A stretch of 64,000 nucleotides of DNA from Acidicapsa ligni (lineage in GTDB: Bacteria > Acidobacteriota > Terriglobia > Terriglobales > Acidobacteriaceae): NCBI RefSeq assembly GCF_025685655.1, contig NZ_JAGSYG010000002.1, forward strand, positions 434,001 through 498,000, given 5' to 3'. Positions 19,831 to 29,132 of this stretch are shown piece by piece. Positions within the stretch are counted from its first letter, which is position 1; every line of letters begins with the position of its first letter. The notes beneath the pieces are model-generated. The model was not told the DNA's origin, searched no databases, and saw nothing but the letters and a program-made list of their open reading frames with translations. Made by a program: the position numbers and the translations under genes.

Positions 19831-20283
19831 ATGGCGGAAGAAAGTAAATTACGGGTACGGCTGGTAACGCCTGAGCGTATTCTGCTGGAGCAGTATGCGG
19901 ACGCGGTCGAACTGCCTGCGAAGACCGGCTACATGGAGGTGCTCTACGGAGCGGCTCCGTTGCTGGCTGAGCTGGGTGCGGGCGATGTGACGCTGCACGG
20001 TGCAGGAGAAAACACCGCTCCTGACGCGGACAAGAGGGGTAAGTCGGATCGTTATAACGTGAGCTGGGGTTTCGTGGAAGTATTGCCGGACCGGGTTACG
20101 ATTCTGGCAAACGACGCGATTCTGCCTTCGGACATTGACGCGACGCGCGCCAAGGAACAGCTTTCACGAGGCCAGGAGCTTTGGAACCAGGCTGGCGATA
20201 GCGAAGAGAAATATACCGAGGCTGAGCGGGTAATCAACGAAGCTGAAGCCAAGTTGGCCAGTGTTCAGAGTGCGGGTAAATAG
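19831..20283 (+). CDS. atpC: F1Fo ATP synthase subunit epsilon
   Basis: 150 residues. The N-terminal beta-sandwich (LRVRLVTPERILLEQYADAV, TGYMEVLYGAAPLLAEL) and a two-helix C-terminus are present. About 15 extra polar residues (GENTAPDADKRGKSD) interrupt the domain near 55-70. GGAG stands eight bases before the ATG at 19831. Epsilon inhibits and couples the rotor. Confidence 0.9.
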   Translation: MAEESKLRVRLVTPERILLEQYADAVELPAKTGYMEVLYGAAPLLAELGAGDVTLHGAGENTAPDADKRGKSDRYNVSWGFVEVLPDRVTILANDAILPSDIDATRAKEQLSRGQELWNQAGDSEEKYTEAERVINEAEAKLASVQSAGK

Positions 20284-20316
20284 TTACTAGCAGCGGGTAG
20301 AAATGAATCAAGACAG

Positions 20317-20351
20317 GGCCTCTGCCGTCTCGGTGGAGGCCTTATATTTTT
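20317..20351 (+). terminator. Terminator closing the ATP synthase operon
   Basis: GGCCTC (20317-20322) pairs with GAGGCC (20336-20341), with an inner CCG/CGG, followed by TTATATTTTT. It lies between atpC and the oppositely oriented acyl-carrier-like gene. Confidence 0.8.
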
Positions 20352-20369
20352 CACTCGACTCCGTCTTTT

Positions 20370-21083
20370 TCAGTCGATGCCCAGGTCTTCGGCGATGCGG
20401 GATTCCGGGGTGATCTCTTCCCAATTGAGTGCCGTCTGGTCGCAGAAAATATAGACGAGGCGCTGCCAGATGTCCTGTGTACTCAGGGGTTGAGTGATTT
20501 TGCTGTCAGCATCGAATCTCATCAGATTCATGCCTAGAAGAACCTCGGCCAGTTCTCCAACTTTGCGGACGGGGAGTTCGCGAGCCAGGAACGATGTCGC
20601 AGCGTAAACACCACTGAAAACCACGAATGCTACAACGGCTGTGACACCCAGCAGCGGGAGCCAGAGCAGGCCCCAGGGATGAGTCCAGCTCACCATAAAG
20701 GCGAAGAACGCGATAGCAGCTGCAGCGGTGAGAACGCGGATTGTGTCCCTGGCCCAGCGGGGATGGCGCAGTTTGGGAAACTCGAGTTGGCTGACTTCCG
20801 CGAGGCTTTTCCAGGCCGCGATCCGCGTGGGTTTGGGCAGTAAAGGTGCAAGTTTGGTGATGGGGTGGATTGCGTTGCGGGGCAGGCCGAGGCACGCCAT
20901 CATGGCACGGCGCAGGCTGTAAAAAGCCCGGCTGATGCGGGTGGATGGGCCTGTTTGCATCTTGGTCATGACGAGGCGATAGAGGTCGCCCACCGTTCTG
21001 ATTGAACTCAATTCGGCGTCGGGGAGATCAATGCCGAACTCTTCTTCGATGCGCATTACGAGTTCGACCGAGTCCAGTCCCAT
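20370..21083 (-). CDS. Membrane protein with split/permuted acyl carrier domain
   Basis: 237 residues. The N-terminus opens directly at the phosphopantetheine-site region of an acyl carrier protein (MGLDSVELVM, then EEEFGIDLPDAEL and TVGDLYRLV), so helix I is absent. A basic linker and two hydrophobic segments (about 117-133 and 138-162) follow. The last 35 residues (IWQRLVYIFCDQ to ITPESRIAEDLGID) look like helix I and its following loop, and the protein stops exactly where the DSL serine would come. The two halves could fold together as one circularly permuted carrier domain anchored in the membrane. Ser5 is the possible modified residue. Upstream in-frame sequence meets a TAA at 21126-21128 with no helix-I-like residues. 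Function unknown. Confidence 0.7.
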   Translation of the reverse strand: MGLDSVELVMRIEEEFGIDLPDAELSSIRTVGDLYRLVMTKMQTGPSTRISRAFYSLRRAMMACLGLPRNAIHPITKLAPLLPKPTRIAAWKSLAEVSQLEFPKLRHPRWARDTIRVLTAAAAIAFFAFMVSWTHPWGLLWLPLLGVTAVVAFVVFSGVYAATSFLARELPVRKVGELAEVLLGMNLMRFDADSKITQPLSTQDIWQRLVYIFCDQTALNWEEITPESRIAEDLGID

Positions 21084-21260
21084 ATTGTGTTGATGCCCCT
21101 TTGATATGAACGGGTTCCAATGATTTTAGCGTCGTATGTTGTTTATGGCCTAAAGCGCGATTGTGGACGCGGTAGTAATCAGGCATATAACAAGTAATCG
21201 AGAAAATGATCAAAGTTATGCGACACGGGGCAGGCAATACACCTACAATTTTATTTAGAA

Positions 21261-21572
21261 ATGGCCGCTAAGGATTCCAATTCGGTGCTGGAAGTTGCTT
21301 GTCCTGATTGTGGGACGATGATGCGCATTGATGTGGAGACGGGTGCGGTGATCAGCCATACGCCTGCGCCGCGCAAACGGACGTTTGAGGATCTGGCGGC
21401 TGCTGCGAAGGCTATGCAGGAGCAGGATGAGCGCCGGGACTCGATCTTCCGGCAGTCTATGGAAGCAGAGAAGAACAAGGACGATTTGTTCGAGAAGAAG
21501 TTTGCGGATGCCTTGCGAAAGGCAAAGGATGCTCCCGCAGGAAAACCCTTGCGCGAGTTCGACCTGGATTAA
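21261..21572 (+). CDS. Small hypothetical protein with N-terminal CxxC knuckle
   Basis: 103 residues. One CPDC pair near residue 14, followed by MMRIDVETGAV, resembles half a zinc ribbon; the rest is a charged helix (EDLAAAAKAMQEQDERRD and further). A lone pair would need dimerisation to bind metal. The gene diverges from the acyl-carrier-like gene. No ribosome site is clear. I do not recognise the family. Confidence 0.6.
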   Translation: MAAKDSNSVLEVACPDCGTMMRIDVETGAVISHTPAPRKRTFEDLAAAAKAMQEQDERRDSIFRQSMEAEKNKDDLFEKKFADALRKAKDAPAGKPLREFDLD

Positions 21573-21611
21573 CGCAGCTTCCATCTTGCATCAAAGCCTT
21601 GAGGAGAGTGT

Positions 21612-21947
21612 ATGGTCGCGATTCCGATTTCCCACATAGATTCGACAGAGCTTCTAACCGCCGGTTCCGCAGCACCCGCTCAGCAGGGTTGGACAAACTA
21701 TGTCGCTGCCGGCACCATCGTAGCCGGAGGCGCGCTCATGATTACCGGTCACAAGAAAGCCGGCCTTGCCATAGCTGCCGCTGGAACCGCCCTCGCGCTG
21801 CTTGAAGAGCCAGCCGTCATCGAAGGCTGGTGGAACCGCCTGCCTGGCTACCTTGCGCAGGCCCAGTTCTTTCTGGACGAGGCCGAGAGATACATACAGG
21901 AAGCCTCCATCCAGGGGCAGCGTTTAAAGAGCATCCTTCACCGATAG
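21612..21947 (+). CDS. Small hypothetical membrane-associated protein
   Basis: 111 residues. A Gly/Ala-rich hydrophobic stretch (NYVAAGTIVAGGALMITG to LAIAAAGTALALL, about 29-64) could form one hairpin or two short membrane helices, followed by an amphipathic C-terminal helix (AQFFLDEAERYIQEASIQGQ). GAGGAG lies a few bases upstream. Family not recognised; it follows the CxxC gene by 39 bases and may share its transcript. Confidence 0.6.
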   Translation: MVAIPISHIDSTELLTAGSAAPAQQGWTNYVAAGTIVAGGALMITGHKKAGLAIAAAGTALALLEEPAVIEGWWNRLPGYLAQAQFFLDEAERYIQEASIQGQRLKSILHR

Positions 21948-22167
21948 CCAAGAGGGCCCATCCGGAGAACCTTGGGGCTGCGGCTCATGGGGCTGCCGCT
22001 CATGAATTTCATCGATTTCATTACGGAGCCTTGCCCTCCGCATCGGCCCGCGCGGCTTGTTCCTCATTCTCTATTGATGGAATAATGAAGCTCGATGCGG
22101 GTCGCGGTATCGCCCGAACTGCCGACAGAGCTGCCTCTTCCTGGACAACCCTGGACAGTATTGTCCG

Positions 22168-23331
22168 TTGGAGATGAGCTTGACCTTACTGCGTGGTTTA
22201 CCCTCCACTACAGCGACAGGGAAGCCGCGCATCATTGCGCTCGATTCGCTACGCGGCCTAGCAGCCTTGGCAGTTGTCTTGTTTCACCTGAATCTTGCGC
22301 TCGAAGGAAATCCGCATAACGGGCGGTTACACGCGATCTTTCAACACGTCCCGTTGCGCTACGTGTTGGAAGGCCATTTCGCGGTCATCCTCTTCTTCGT
22401 GCTCAGCGGATTTGCCCTGAGCATCTCGATCGAAAAGAACTTCCACTACGGCATCTATCTGGTGCGCCGCCTGTGTCGGTTGATGATTCCATGTATCGCC
22501 GCTGTGCTGTTTGCGGCAGCTATGTATCTTCTCGTCTCACCGCAACCAATCCCAGAACTGAATCGATGGTTCAACACCACTATGTGGATGGAGCCGCTGA
22601 CGCCCGGGCTGGTTTTCAGGCACATTCTCATGACAGGCTCGCAAACGGACTCTTCGCTGGACAACGTCCTTTGGAGTCTGGTCGTCGAGTTACGCATCTC
22701 GCTGGTCTTTCCTCTTCTCTATTTTCTGGTAAAAGGCAGGACATGGATTGCTGTCGTCGCAGCTCTGATAATCCAGTTTTTTTTCTCATGGCTGGTTACG
22801 CGTGGCGGAAACTATCCCCCACAGTACAACCGCAATCTTGTCGAAGCGCTGGAAAACTTTTGCTACTACGTGCCGTTCTTTGTCGCGGGCATTCTGGCAC
22901 GTAATCATATGGAAGCCATTCATCGGCGCATCGCGAATCTCCATCCAATTCTTGCGCTCATCATGCTGACTCTGGCGTTCCAGTTTATGGACACGCGCTC
23001 CGATATCGTCAAAGGTCTCAAGGCAGTCCTGATCATCTGCCTGTGCGTGAACGTTCCGTTCCTGAACCGGGTGCTTTCGATCCCTCTGTTCGCGTGGCTG
23101 GGCCGCATCTCCTTCAGCCTCTACCTGGTTCACATCATCGTGCTCGCATCACTCTTCCATCTCTTCTATGGCAAACTCGGCTACAACCTGTTGTGCGCAA
23201 TGGTTATTGTTGTTTCGCTGATCGTGGGCTGGATCTTTTATCTACTGGTCGAGAACCCATCCATTCAGCTCGGACGGCGCCTTTCCGCAAAGAAGAAGCC
23301 TCCTGTGTCCCTTGTCGGAACCAGTAGTTAG
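22168..23331 (+). CDS. Acyltransferase 3 family integral membrane protein
   Basis: 387 residues with about ten hydrophobic helices. The family hallmark LDSLRGLAALAVVLFHL sits near residues 25-41, with the conserved R and H, and SFSLYLVHIIVLASL near the end. These enzymes transfer acetyl or longer acyl groups from the cytoplasm onto extracytoplasmic sugars, such as polysaccharides. TTG at 22168 and ATG at 22174 are both possible starts. The 220 bases upstream hold no gene. Confidence 0.88.
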   Translation: MEMSLTLLRGLPSTTATGKPRIIALDSLRGLAALAVVLFHLNLALEGNPHNGRLHAIFQHVPLRYVLEGHFAVILFFVLSGFALSISIEKNFHYGIYLVRRLCRLMIPCIAAVLFAAAMYLLVSPQPIPELNRWFNTTMWMEPLTPGLVFRHILMTGSQTDSSLDNVLWSLVVELRISLVFPLLYFLVKGRTWIAVVAALIIQFFFSWLVTRGGNYPPQYNRNLVEALENFCYYVPFFVAGILARNHMEAIHRRIANLHPILALIMLTLAFQFMDTRSDIVKGLKAVLIICLCVNVPFLNRVLSIPLFAWLGRISFSLYLVHIIVLASLFHLFYGKLGYNLLCAMVIVVSLIVGWIFYLLVENPSIQLGRRLSAKKKPPVSLVGTSS

Positions 23332-23386
23332 GCGACCCCTGCCGTAAAGCATTCTTCCGTTTCCGGATGCCTTAAATTCTGATGCC

Positions 23387-23749
23387 TTAAATCCCAAGCT
23401 GCTTTCGCCCATCAGGGCTGATCTTGTGCGGAGTCCATTTGGGCTCCCAGACCAGATCTACTTCAACCTTGCTGATTTGCTGCATACTTGCCAGGCGATT
23501 ATTGACCTGCTCAAAGATGAGGCCGCTGGCTGGGCACTGCGGCGTGGTCAGCGTCATCTGAACTTTGACACGCTGGCGAGGCAAGGCTGGTGTGGAATTT
23601 GGGTCAGGCTCGACGGCGACAGAGTAAATCAGGCCAAGATCGACGAGATTGAGCTTTACTTCGGGGTCGAAGCAGTCGCGGAGTGCGGTGAAGATGTCAT
23701 CCTCGGTGAGGGGTTTAGGGGAGAGACGCACGGCTGGGGCTCGCTTCAT
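23387..23749 (-). CDS. DUF59/MIP18-family iron-sulfur assembly protein
   Basis: 120 residues. The pattern DPEVKLNLVDLGLIYSVAV, then MTLTTPQCPASGLI with the conserved Cys and a C-terminal VDLVWEPKWTPHKIS, matches the MIP18/PaaD/SufT group, which help mature Fe-S proteins. Start is six bases after the stop of the prenyl synthase gene, so it ends the five-gene minus-strand operon. Confidence 0.88.
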   Translation of the reverse strand: MKRAPAVRLSPKPLTEDDIFTALRDCFDPEVKLNLVDLGLIYSVAVEPDPNSTPALPRQRVKVQMTLTTPQCPASGLIFEQVNNRLASMQQISKVEVDLVWEPKWTPHKISPDGRKQLGI

Positions 23750-23755
23750 TTGTGT

Positions 23756-24649
23756 TTAGTTTTTGCGTTCGACAAGGAAGCGGGCTATGGCCTTCAATCC
23801 CTCGGCTTTTTCGCCAAAGGGCTCCAGTGCGGCAAAGCCTTCACTGATGAGGCGGTCGGCGTCTTTAAGGCTTTGTTCGAGGCCGAAAACGGCTGGCCAG
23901 GTGGCTTTATCGCTGGCGAGGTCTTTGCCCGCAGTCTTGCCGAGCTGGGCAGAATCCTGGGTGACATCGAGAACATCGTCGACGATCTGGAAAGCTAGAC
24001 CGGCTTTGCGTCCGAAGGTATCGAGACGGGCGACCTGGTCAGGGGTAGCTCCGGCAAAGATGCCGCCAGCGACGACGCTTACACGAATGAGGGCTCCGGT
24101 CTTGGCGCGGTGGATGGCTTCGACGAGCTCGGGGGTAGGTTTCTGGTGTTCGCCTTCGAGGTCGAGTACCTGGCCGCCGATCATGCCGTCAATGGTGCCG
24201 GTGGCCTGGGCGATGAGGCGAATGATTTCGACTGTCGATGCGGGAGGGCAATCGAGACCGGCGAGAATTTCGTAAGCCTGGGTCTGGAGTGCATCTCCGG
24301 TGAGAATGGCGATGGCTTCACCGAAGACAACGTGGCAGGTGGGCTGCCCACGGCGCAGGTCGTCGTTATCGAGAGCGGGCAGATCGTCGTGGATGAGCGA
24401 GTAGGTGTGCAGCATTTCCAAGGCCGCGCCCAGCCTGCCGATGCCCGATGGGACAGTGCCTGCGATAGCGACAGCGGCCTGGATGGCGAGCACAGGGCGC
24501 AGGCGTTTGCCGCCGGCAAAGGTGGAGTGGCGCATCGCGCCGTGAATCGAAACGGGAATAGTGGAGGCAGACGGGATTAAAGCCTCCAGAGACTGGTCTG
24601 TGAGCTCGGCGCCTTCGCGGATAAGGGACTTCACATCGACTACAAACAT
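23756..24649 (-). CDS. ispA: Short-chain trans-prenyl diphosphate synthase (IspA-like)
   Basis: 297 residues. The first Asp-rich motif is DDLPALDND (88-96) with the longer spacing typical of bacterial FPP/GGPP synthases; the second is DDVLD (224-228); GGKRLRP binds substrate near 46. It condenses isopentenyl diphosphate with allylic primers to farnesyl or geranylgeranyl diphosphate. The ATG overlaps the previous stop as TAATG, which fixes the start at 24649. Confidence 0.9.
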   Translation of the reverse strand: MFVVDVKSLIREGAELTDQSLEALIPSASTIPVSIHGAMRHSTFAGGKRLRPVLAIQAAVAIAGTVPSGIGRLGAALEMLHTYSLIHDDLPALDNDDLRRGQPTCHVVFGEAIAILTGDALQTQAYEILAGLDCPPASTVEIIRLIAQATGTIDGMIGGQVLDLEGEHQKPTPELVEAIHRAKTGALIRVSVVAGGIFAGATPDQVARLDTFGRKAGLAFQIVDDVLDVTQDSAQLGKTAGKDLASDKATWPAVFGLEQSLKDADRLISEGFAALEPFGEKAEGLKAIARFLVERKN

Positions 24650-26511
24650 TACAGCAATGATAAACGAACTGCTCTGGTGCGCCGCTCTGTGATCCACAAG
24701 GCGATCAGGAGTAGCAGCGCGCAGAGGCTTACCCAGCGGCCCAGGCGTACATCCGGTGTGGTGCTCCATTGGACATCGATGCTGGATGGACCGGCAGTGA
24801 CGGGAACGGCGATGAGGCCGTCTTCGCGTGGATGAATTGAGCTCAGTTCCGGTTGTTTGCCGTTCACGGTGATCTGCCAGGCTGGATAGCGGCGCAGGCG
24901 GAGGACGACGAAACCCTCATGATCGCTGTTGATCTGGAATTGCTTGTGTTCGTTTTGCCAGAGGCTGGCGGTATAAACGTCGTCGCAGGAGCCTTGCTCG
25001 GGGTACCAGACAGGGTCGGTATCTTTATCGCCTACGCCAAGATCGCGGGTTGGGTCGGATACCAGGCAGGCCTGGGGCAGACCGGCTGCGACCAGTGAGT
25101 TGTCACTGCCAAGGGCAGCATATTCGTCAGTGCCTTCGACGCCGGTGCCCGCGTGGAAAACATCGACCTGGCTCTGGACCTGATCTTCATCGTCGCATGG
25201 CTGAAAGAAGAAATGGGTTGCGCCCGCAGTAAAGAGCAGCACTGTGGCTGTGACTGCAAGCAGTGACAAGGCTCGTGCCCGGCGTGTGCTGAGCGGCAGC
25301 ATGGCGGCCAGGAAGATGGCCAGCGGCGCGTCGAGAGCCATGAGCCAGCGCCACGGGAACTGGAGGAATTGGAGACGGGGCAGGTTCCAGAGGTAAGACG
25401 AGATGGGGAATTGCAGCAGGAAGACCACGGGGATCAGCAGGGCGAGGGGAATCCAGATGCTGCGGCGGTTTTGGGGCAGCTTGCCGCGCCTGTAGGCGAT
25501 GCCAAAGCCGATGACAGCAAGGACCACGGTAAGGACGACAATGATCGATGCGGAGTGGAGAACCTGATCGTGGAAAAGGAGATCGGGAGAGCTGTGATGG
25601 GCGAAGAGCCAACTGTCCCGGACTCTCATGCCGATGTCGAGGACCTGCTGGATGGCGACCCAGCGTTGTTCATAGGCCGCTGGAATGAGGTAGAAGGCCG
25701 CAAGTGGAAGTCCGATGAGGACTGCGAAAAGTGCTCGCAGGACAGGCCACCAGGAGCGATGCAGGATGGCGGCTGCCAAAGCGACAAAAGCAAGCAGGTA
25801 GCTGGCCATGACTCCGGCGGGCGCGTTGGTTAGCCAGGTGACAGCGAGGACAAGGGCCAGAGGAGCAGTTGAACCATCGGCTGAGCCATCGAGCACACGG
25901 GATTTCCTGTTTGTGACACCGGATTCGCGGTTTGCCGGGATAAGGTTTGCCGGGGTAATGTTTCTTCGCAGGGCGAAAAGCAGCAATAGCGGGATGAGCG
26001 CAGCGGCTGCCAGTTCGCTGAAGGCAGTTCGTTCGTAGCCGGTGAAGAGCGTGTAAGGCGTGGCTGTGGCGAGCATTCCGGCCAGGGTTGAAGCATTGTC
26101 AGGCAGAAATTCGCGGGCCAGCGCTCGAGTCGCGAATCCGGTGGCGGTGAGGCAAAGGAAAGTGAACACAGCCGGGACGATTTGCCAGTTGGTGGCATAG
26201 CCGAGAATTGCGCCGGTTATCCAACTGATCGGCGGATAGAAGAGAAAGCGTGCCTCGCCAGCACCCCAGTTCGGGCTTTGCGCCCAATGCGGATAGAGAA
26301 CGCCCTGGCTCCAGCTTGTCTGCACTTCCATCCACGAAAGGAGGTGGAAGTTGAAGTCATGTCCGCACGAGACGCCGCGGAGGAAACGCGGACCGGAGGC
26401 GAGCACCGCCGCGAAGAGGATGAGAGCGCAGCCCGCTATGTTGTGCAGTTCGGCGAAGCTGCGAAATCTGGATGCGGCGGTCTGATATTTGAGAGGTGTT
26501 TCTTCGTTCAC
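24649..26511 (-). CDS. Polytopic membrane protein, PTPS-related/GT-C-like
   Basis: 620 residues with about a dozen hydrophobic helices. After the first helix comes CGHDFNFHLLSWMEV and GVLYPHWAQSPNWGAGEARF, then FYPPISW, a pattern I associate with the 6-pyruvoyl-tetrahydropterin-synthase-related membrane family, and a periplasmic C-terminal beta segment (RYPAWQITVNGKQPEL) like that in YfhO-type GT-C proteins. A sugar-transfer role on lipid-linked substrates is possible but unproven. GTG start overlaps the preceding stop as TAGTG, and its own stop overlaps the next start. Confidence 0.75.
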   Translation of the reverse strand: MNEETPLKYQTAASRFRSFAELHNIAGCALILFAAVLASGPRFLRGVSCGHDFNFHLLSWMEVQTSWSQGVLYPHWAQSPNWGAGEARFLFYPPISWITGAILGYATNWQIVPAVFTFLCLTATGFATRALAREFLPDNASTLAGMLATATPYTLFTGYERTAFSELAAAALIPLLLLFALRRNITPANLIPANRESGVTNRKSRVLDGSADGSTAPLALVLAVTWLTNAPAGVMASYLLAFVALAAAILHRSWWPVLRALFAVLIGLPLAAFYLIPAAYEQRWVAIQQVLDIGMRVRDSWLFAHHSSPDLLFHDQVLHSASIIVVLTVVLAVIGFGIAYRRGKLPQNRRSIWIPLALLIPVVFLLQFPISSYLWNLPRLQFLQFPWRWLMALDAPLAIFLAAMLPLSTRRARALSLLAVTATVLLFTAGATHFFFQPCDDEDQVQSQVDVFHAGTGVEGTDEYAALGSDNSLVAAGLPQACLVSDPTRDLGVGDKDTDPVWYPEQGSCDDVYTASLWQNEHKQFQINSDHEGFVVLRLRRYPAWQITVNGKQPELSSIHPREDGLIAVPVTAGPSSIDVQWSTTPDVRLGRWVSLCALLLLIALWITERRTRAVRLSLL

Positions 26512-29084
26512 TACGGCACCAGTTGGAGAGTATGGGTAGTCTGAGAGGCAACCGCAGACGTGGAGAAGGGCAGCGGAAAGGTTGTTCCGTTGTACCAGAT
26601 GCCCCATTGATCGCGGAACCAGGGGCTGGCGGCATTGCCGCTTTCGCCGAGCACAATGTTTTCGGTTGAGGCGTCAGGCGCGCTCCAGTCCATGGTAAAG
26701 CGTTGGCTGGGCCCGAAGGCGCGGCCGACTTGCTTGATTGTATTGCCGCCGCCGCTCAGGGGTTGCTCACCTGTGCCGGACCAGTTTTTGATAAGCGGAA
26801 TCACGCCGAAAAGAGGGTGCTCCAGATCGACGACGTGCCAGGAACCGTAGTTCCAGTGAGAGAGATCTGTGGGCGCATGGCCGCGATCGAGGCCTTTGCG
26901 CACAGCGTCGGTCAGGAGCGCGTCCCAGTTTTTATAGTTGGATGGCAGCCATTCGTTGGTGGAGACTGCTCCCGCAGCGTCGCTGGGGGACGTTGCGCCG
27001 TGCATAATGATTTCTTCTTCGGCGAAGTTGGATTCCGACCAATGGTAATCTTCGGCGTCGCTGCCGAGTTTGGGCTGAAGGATAAGCGGCCAGAAGGCCT
27101 CGCGGGTGAGAGGAAGAATGGACGCTGCTGCGGAGTCAGTCGACATACGGCCATCCCAACTGCGCAGTAAGTCGGCGGCCTGCCTGAGACGCGCATCGAC
27201 TCCATCGGTGTGGTCAATGGCATAGGCGAAGCGGTGGGCCAGCTCCTGGTCGACTTCGCTGTAGATATCGGTCTGGACGGCCAGCATATCTTCGCGAGTG
27301 AGCTTGTCGCGTCCACGCAGGTCCATGTAGATGCGCTCCGCACGGTAAGGATCCGGCCATTCCAATGTGAGAGGAAACTTGGTGTCGTTGGGCGTTACAC
27401 GGGAGTTGGCCGTGGCGAGCAGACCGGATGGAGGATCATAGGCAAAAGGCATTTCATCGAAGGGAATGTAGCCCTGCCACTCGTGCTGTTTGGTGTCTGC
27501 TGAAAATTGGATAGGGGTGCCAGTCAGACCGCCGGGGCGTAGTGGAACTTTGCCGATTGCGTGGTAGGCGATGTGTCCTGCGTCGTCCGCATAGACGACG
27601 TTTTGCGTGGGCCAGCACCAGGCTCCGAGAGCGGCAGAGAACTGCTGCCAGTTGGCGGCAGTGTTGATTTCGTAGAGCGGGATGCCTGCCACGGCAGGGT
27701 CGTAGAGCGTCCAGTGCAGGGCGATGGGGCGTTTTTCGCGCCTGAACAAAGGATTGAGAAGCGGGCCGTGGGGCGTGAGTTCAATGTCTACAGGAACGTC
27801 TTTGCCGAAGCGGACATGGATGACCTCATGGGCGTGGGTGAGTGGAAGCCACTTGCCATCGCTGCCTGCGTAGTTGCCCTTGCCGTCGAGCTTTTCGACA
27901 TAGAGGTCCTGCACGTCGGCGTAAAGCGCGGTGAAGCCCCAGGCAACATGTTCGTTGTGTCCGGCGATGACCAGGGGCATACCGGGCAGGGTGACTCCGG
28001 CGACGTGAAGACCAGGGGCGCTAAGGTCGGCCATGTACCAGATATTAGGGACGGTAAGACCGAGATGCATGTCATTGGAGAGCAGAGGCTTTCCGCTGGC
28101 GGTATGTTTACCGGCAATGACCCAGTTGTTGGAGCCGGGGGTGCAGCCTTCGCAGGATGGCAGGCCCAGCAGTTGGCGCAGGACGCTTGAGTCTTCGTGC
28201 AGGCCTTCATGTACGTCTTCGTGTGGTGGCACGGATGAATTCGTTTCAAGTCCCAGGAGCGACGAGATCTGGGGCGCCCGGTCTCGTTCCCCATGCGCTT
28301 TAGCCTGTGTCTTGATCTGCGCCTTGGCCTGTGTCTGATCCGTCTCTTCATCTTCCGTGGAGGACGGAGCCGGGTGAGGCTGGGTCATGTCGGCGACCGC
28401 TGCAGTGGGAGGCTGATCGCGCCACGAGCCTACGGGATACAGGTCGGCTTCGAGCTTTGGATTATGCAGATGCTCGGAGATTTGTTCGCGGCTGAGTTTC
28501 ACATCCCAATGGCTGTCCAGTATCTGCACCATGTTCAGGCCGATCAGGATGGAGTCCACGCCAGTCCACGGGTGGGGCTTGTAGTGAAGGAACCGGAACT
28601 CCGCTGGCAGGTGATCCTGATTCTGCTGGATGAAAAGATTGACGCCGCGCGCGTATTGTTCGGTGCGATGGCGGTCCGCGTCAGGCAGGCTGTTGTAGAC
28701 GCGCTGGGCGACGTTGCGAAACTGGAGGACGCGCTGTGTTCTGTCGTGATCGAGGAGCGTGCTGCCGAGAATTTCGGCCAGATCCCCGGCAGAGTTGCGG
28801 CGCAGGATGTCCATCTGCCACAGGCGGTCCTGCGCAGTAACGTAGCCCTGGGCAAGCAATAGATCGTCAATGCTGGCGGCCTGAATATGCGGAGTGCCGT
28901 GGGCATCGCGGCGAATGATCACGGGCGCGCCGAGGCCGGTGACTTTGAGCGTGCCATCGATGACAGGAAGAGAATCCGTCATCGCGACATGCACCCAGAC
29001 AAATCCAGCGCCGACCGCCAGCAGGACAACGATGACAAGTCCTGCGAGAGACCAAAGCAAACGACGCAACCAGCCTTTAGGCAT
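26511..29084 (-). CDS. Penicillin acylase family protein (Ntn hydrolase, S45)
   Basis: 857 residues. An N-terminal membrane anchor precedes the alpha region. The autocatalytic nucleophile is the Ser of TPGSNNWVIAG (about residue 318), with NDMHLGLTVPNIWY following, typical of S45 precursors that self-cleave into two chains. A charged, low-complexity linker rich in Glu, Gln, Lys and His (about 230-300) precedes the cleavage site. Substrates may be beta-lactams, acyl-homoserine lactones or other amides. ATG at 29084 has AAGGA ten bases upstream; TTG at 29105 is an alternative. Second gene of a minus-strand operon. Confidence 0.92.
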   Translation of the reverse strand: MPKGWLRRLLWSLAGLVIVVLLAVGAGFVWVHVAMTDSLPVIDGTLKVTGLGAPVIIRRDAHGTPHIQAASIDDLLLAQGYVTAQDRLWQMDILRRNSAGDLAEILGSTLLDHDRTQRVLQFRNVAQRVYNSLPDADRHRTEQYARGVNLFIQQNQDHLPAEFRFLHYKPHPWTGVDSILIGLNMVQILDSHWDVKLSREQISEHLHNPKLEADLYPVGSWRDQPPTAAVADMTQPHPAPSSTEDEETDQTQAKAQIKTQAKAHGERDRAPQISSLLGLETNSSVPPHEDVHEGLHEDSSVLRQLLGLPSCEGCTPGSNNWVIAGKHTASGKPLLSNDMHLGLTVPNIWYMADLSAPGLHVAGVTLPGMPLVIAGHNEHVAWGFTALYADVQDLYVEKLDGKGNYAGSDGKWLPLTHAHEVIHVRFGKDVPVDIELTPHGPLLNPLFRREKRPIALHWTLYDPAVAGIPLYEINTAANWQQFSAALGAWCWPTQNVVYADDAGHIAYHAIGKVPLRPGGLTGTPIQFSADTKQHEWQGYIPFDEMPFAYDPPSGLLATANSRVTPNDTKFPLTLEWPDPYRAERIYMDLRGRDKLTREDMLAVQTDIYSEVDQELAHRFAYAIDHTDGVDARLRQAADLLRSWDGRMSTDSAAASILPLTREAFWPLILQPKLGSDAEDYHWSESNFAEEEIIMHGATSPSDAAGAVSTNEWLPSNYKNWDALLTDAVRKGLDRGHAPTDLSHWNYGSWHVVDLEHPLFGVIPLIKNWSGTGEQPLSGGGNTIKQVGRAFGPSQRFTMDWSAPDASTENIVLGESGNAASPWFRDQWGIWYNGTTFPLPFSTSAVASQTTHTLQLVP

Positions 29085-29132
29085 GCTTAGTACATCCTTA
29101 TGCAAGAACCAAAACCGATATGGACAGCTTGA

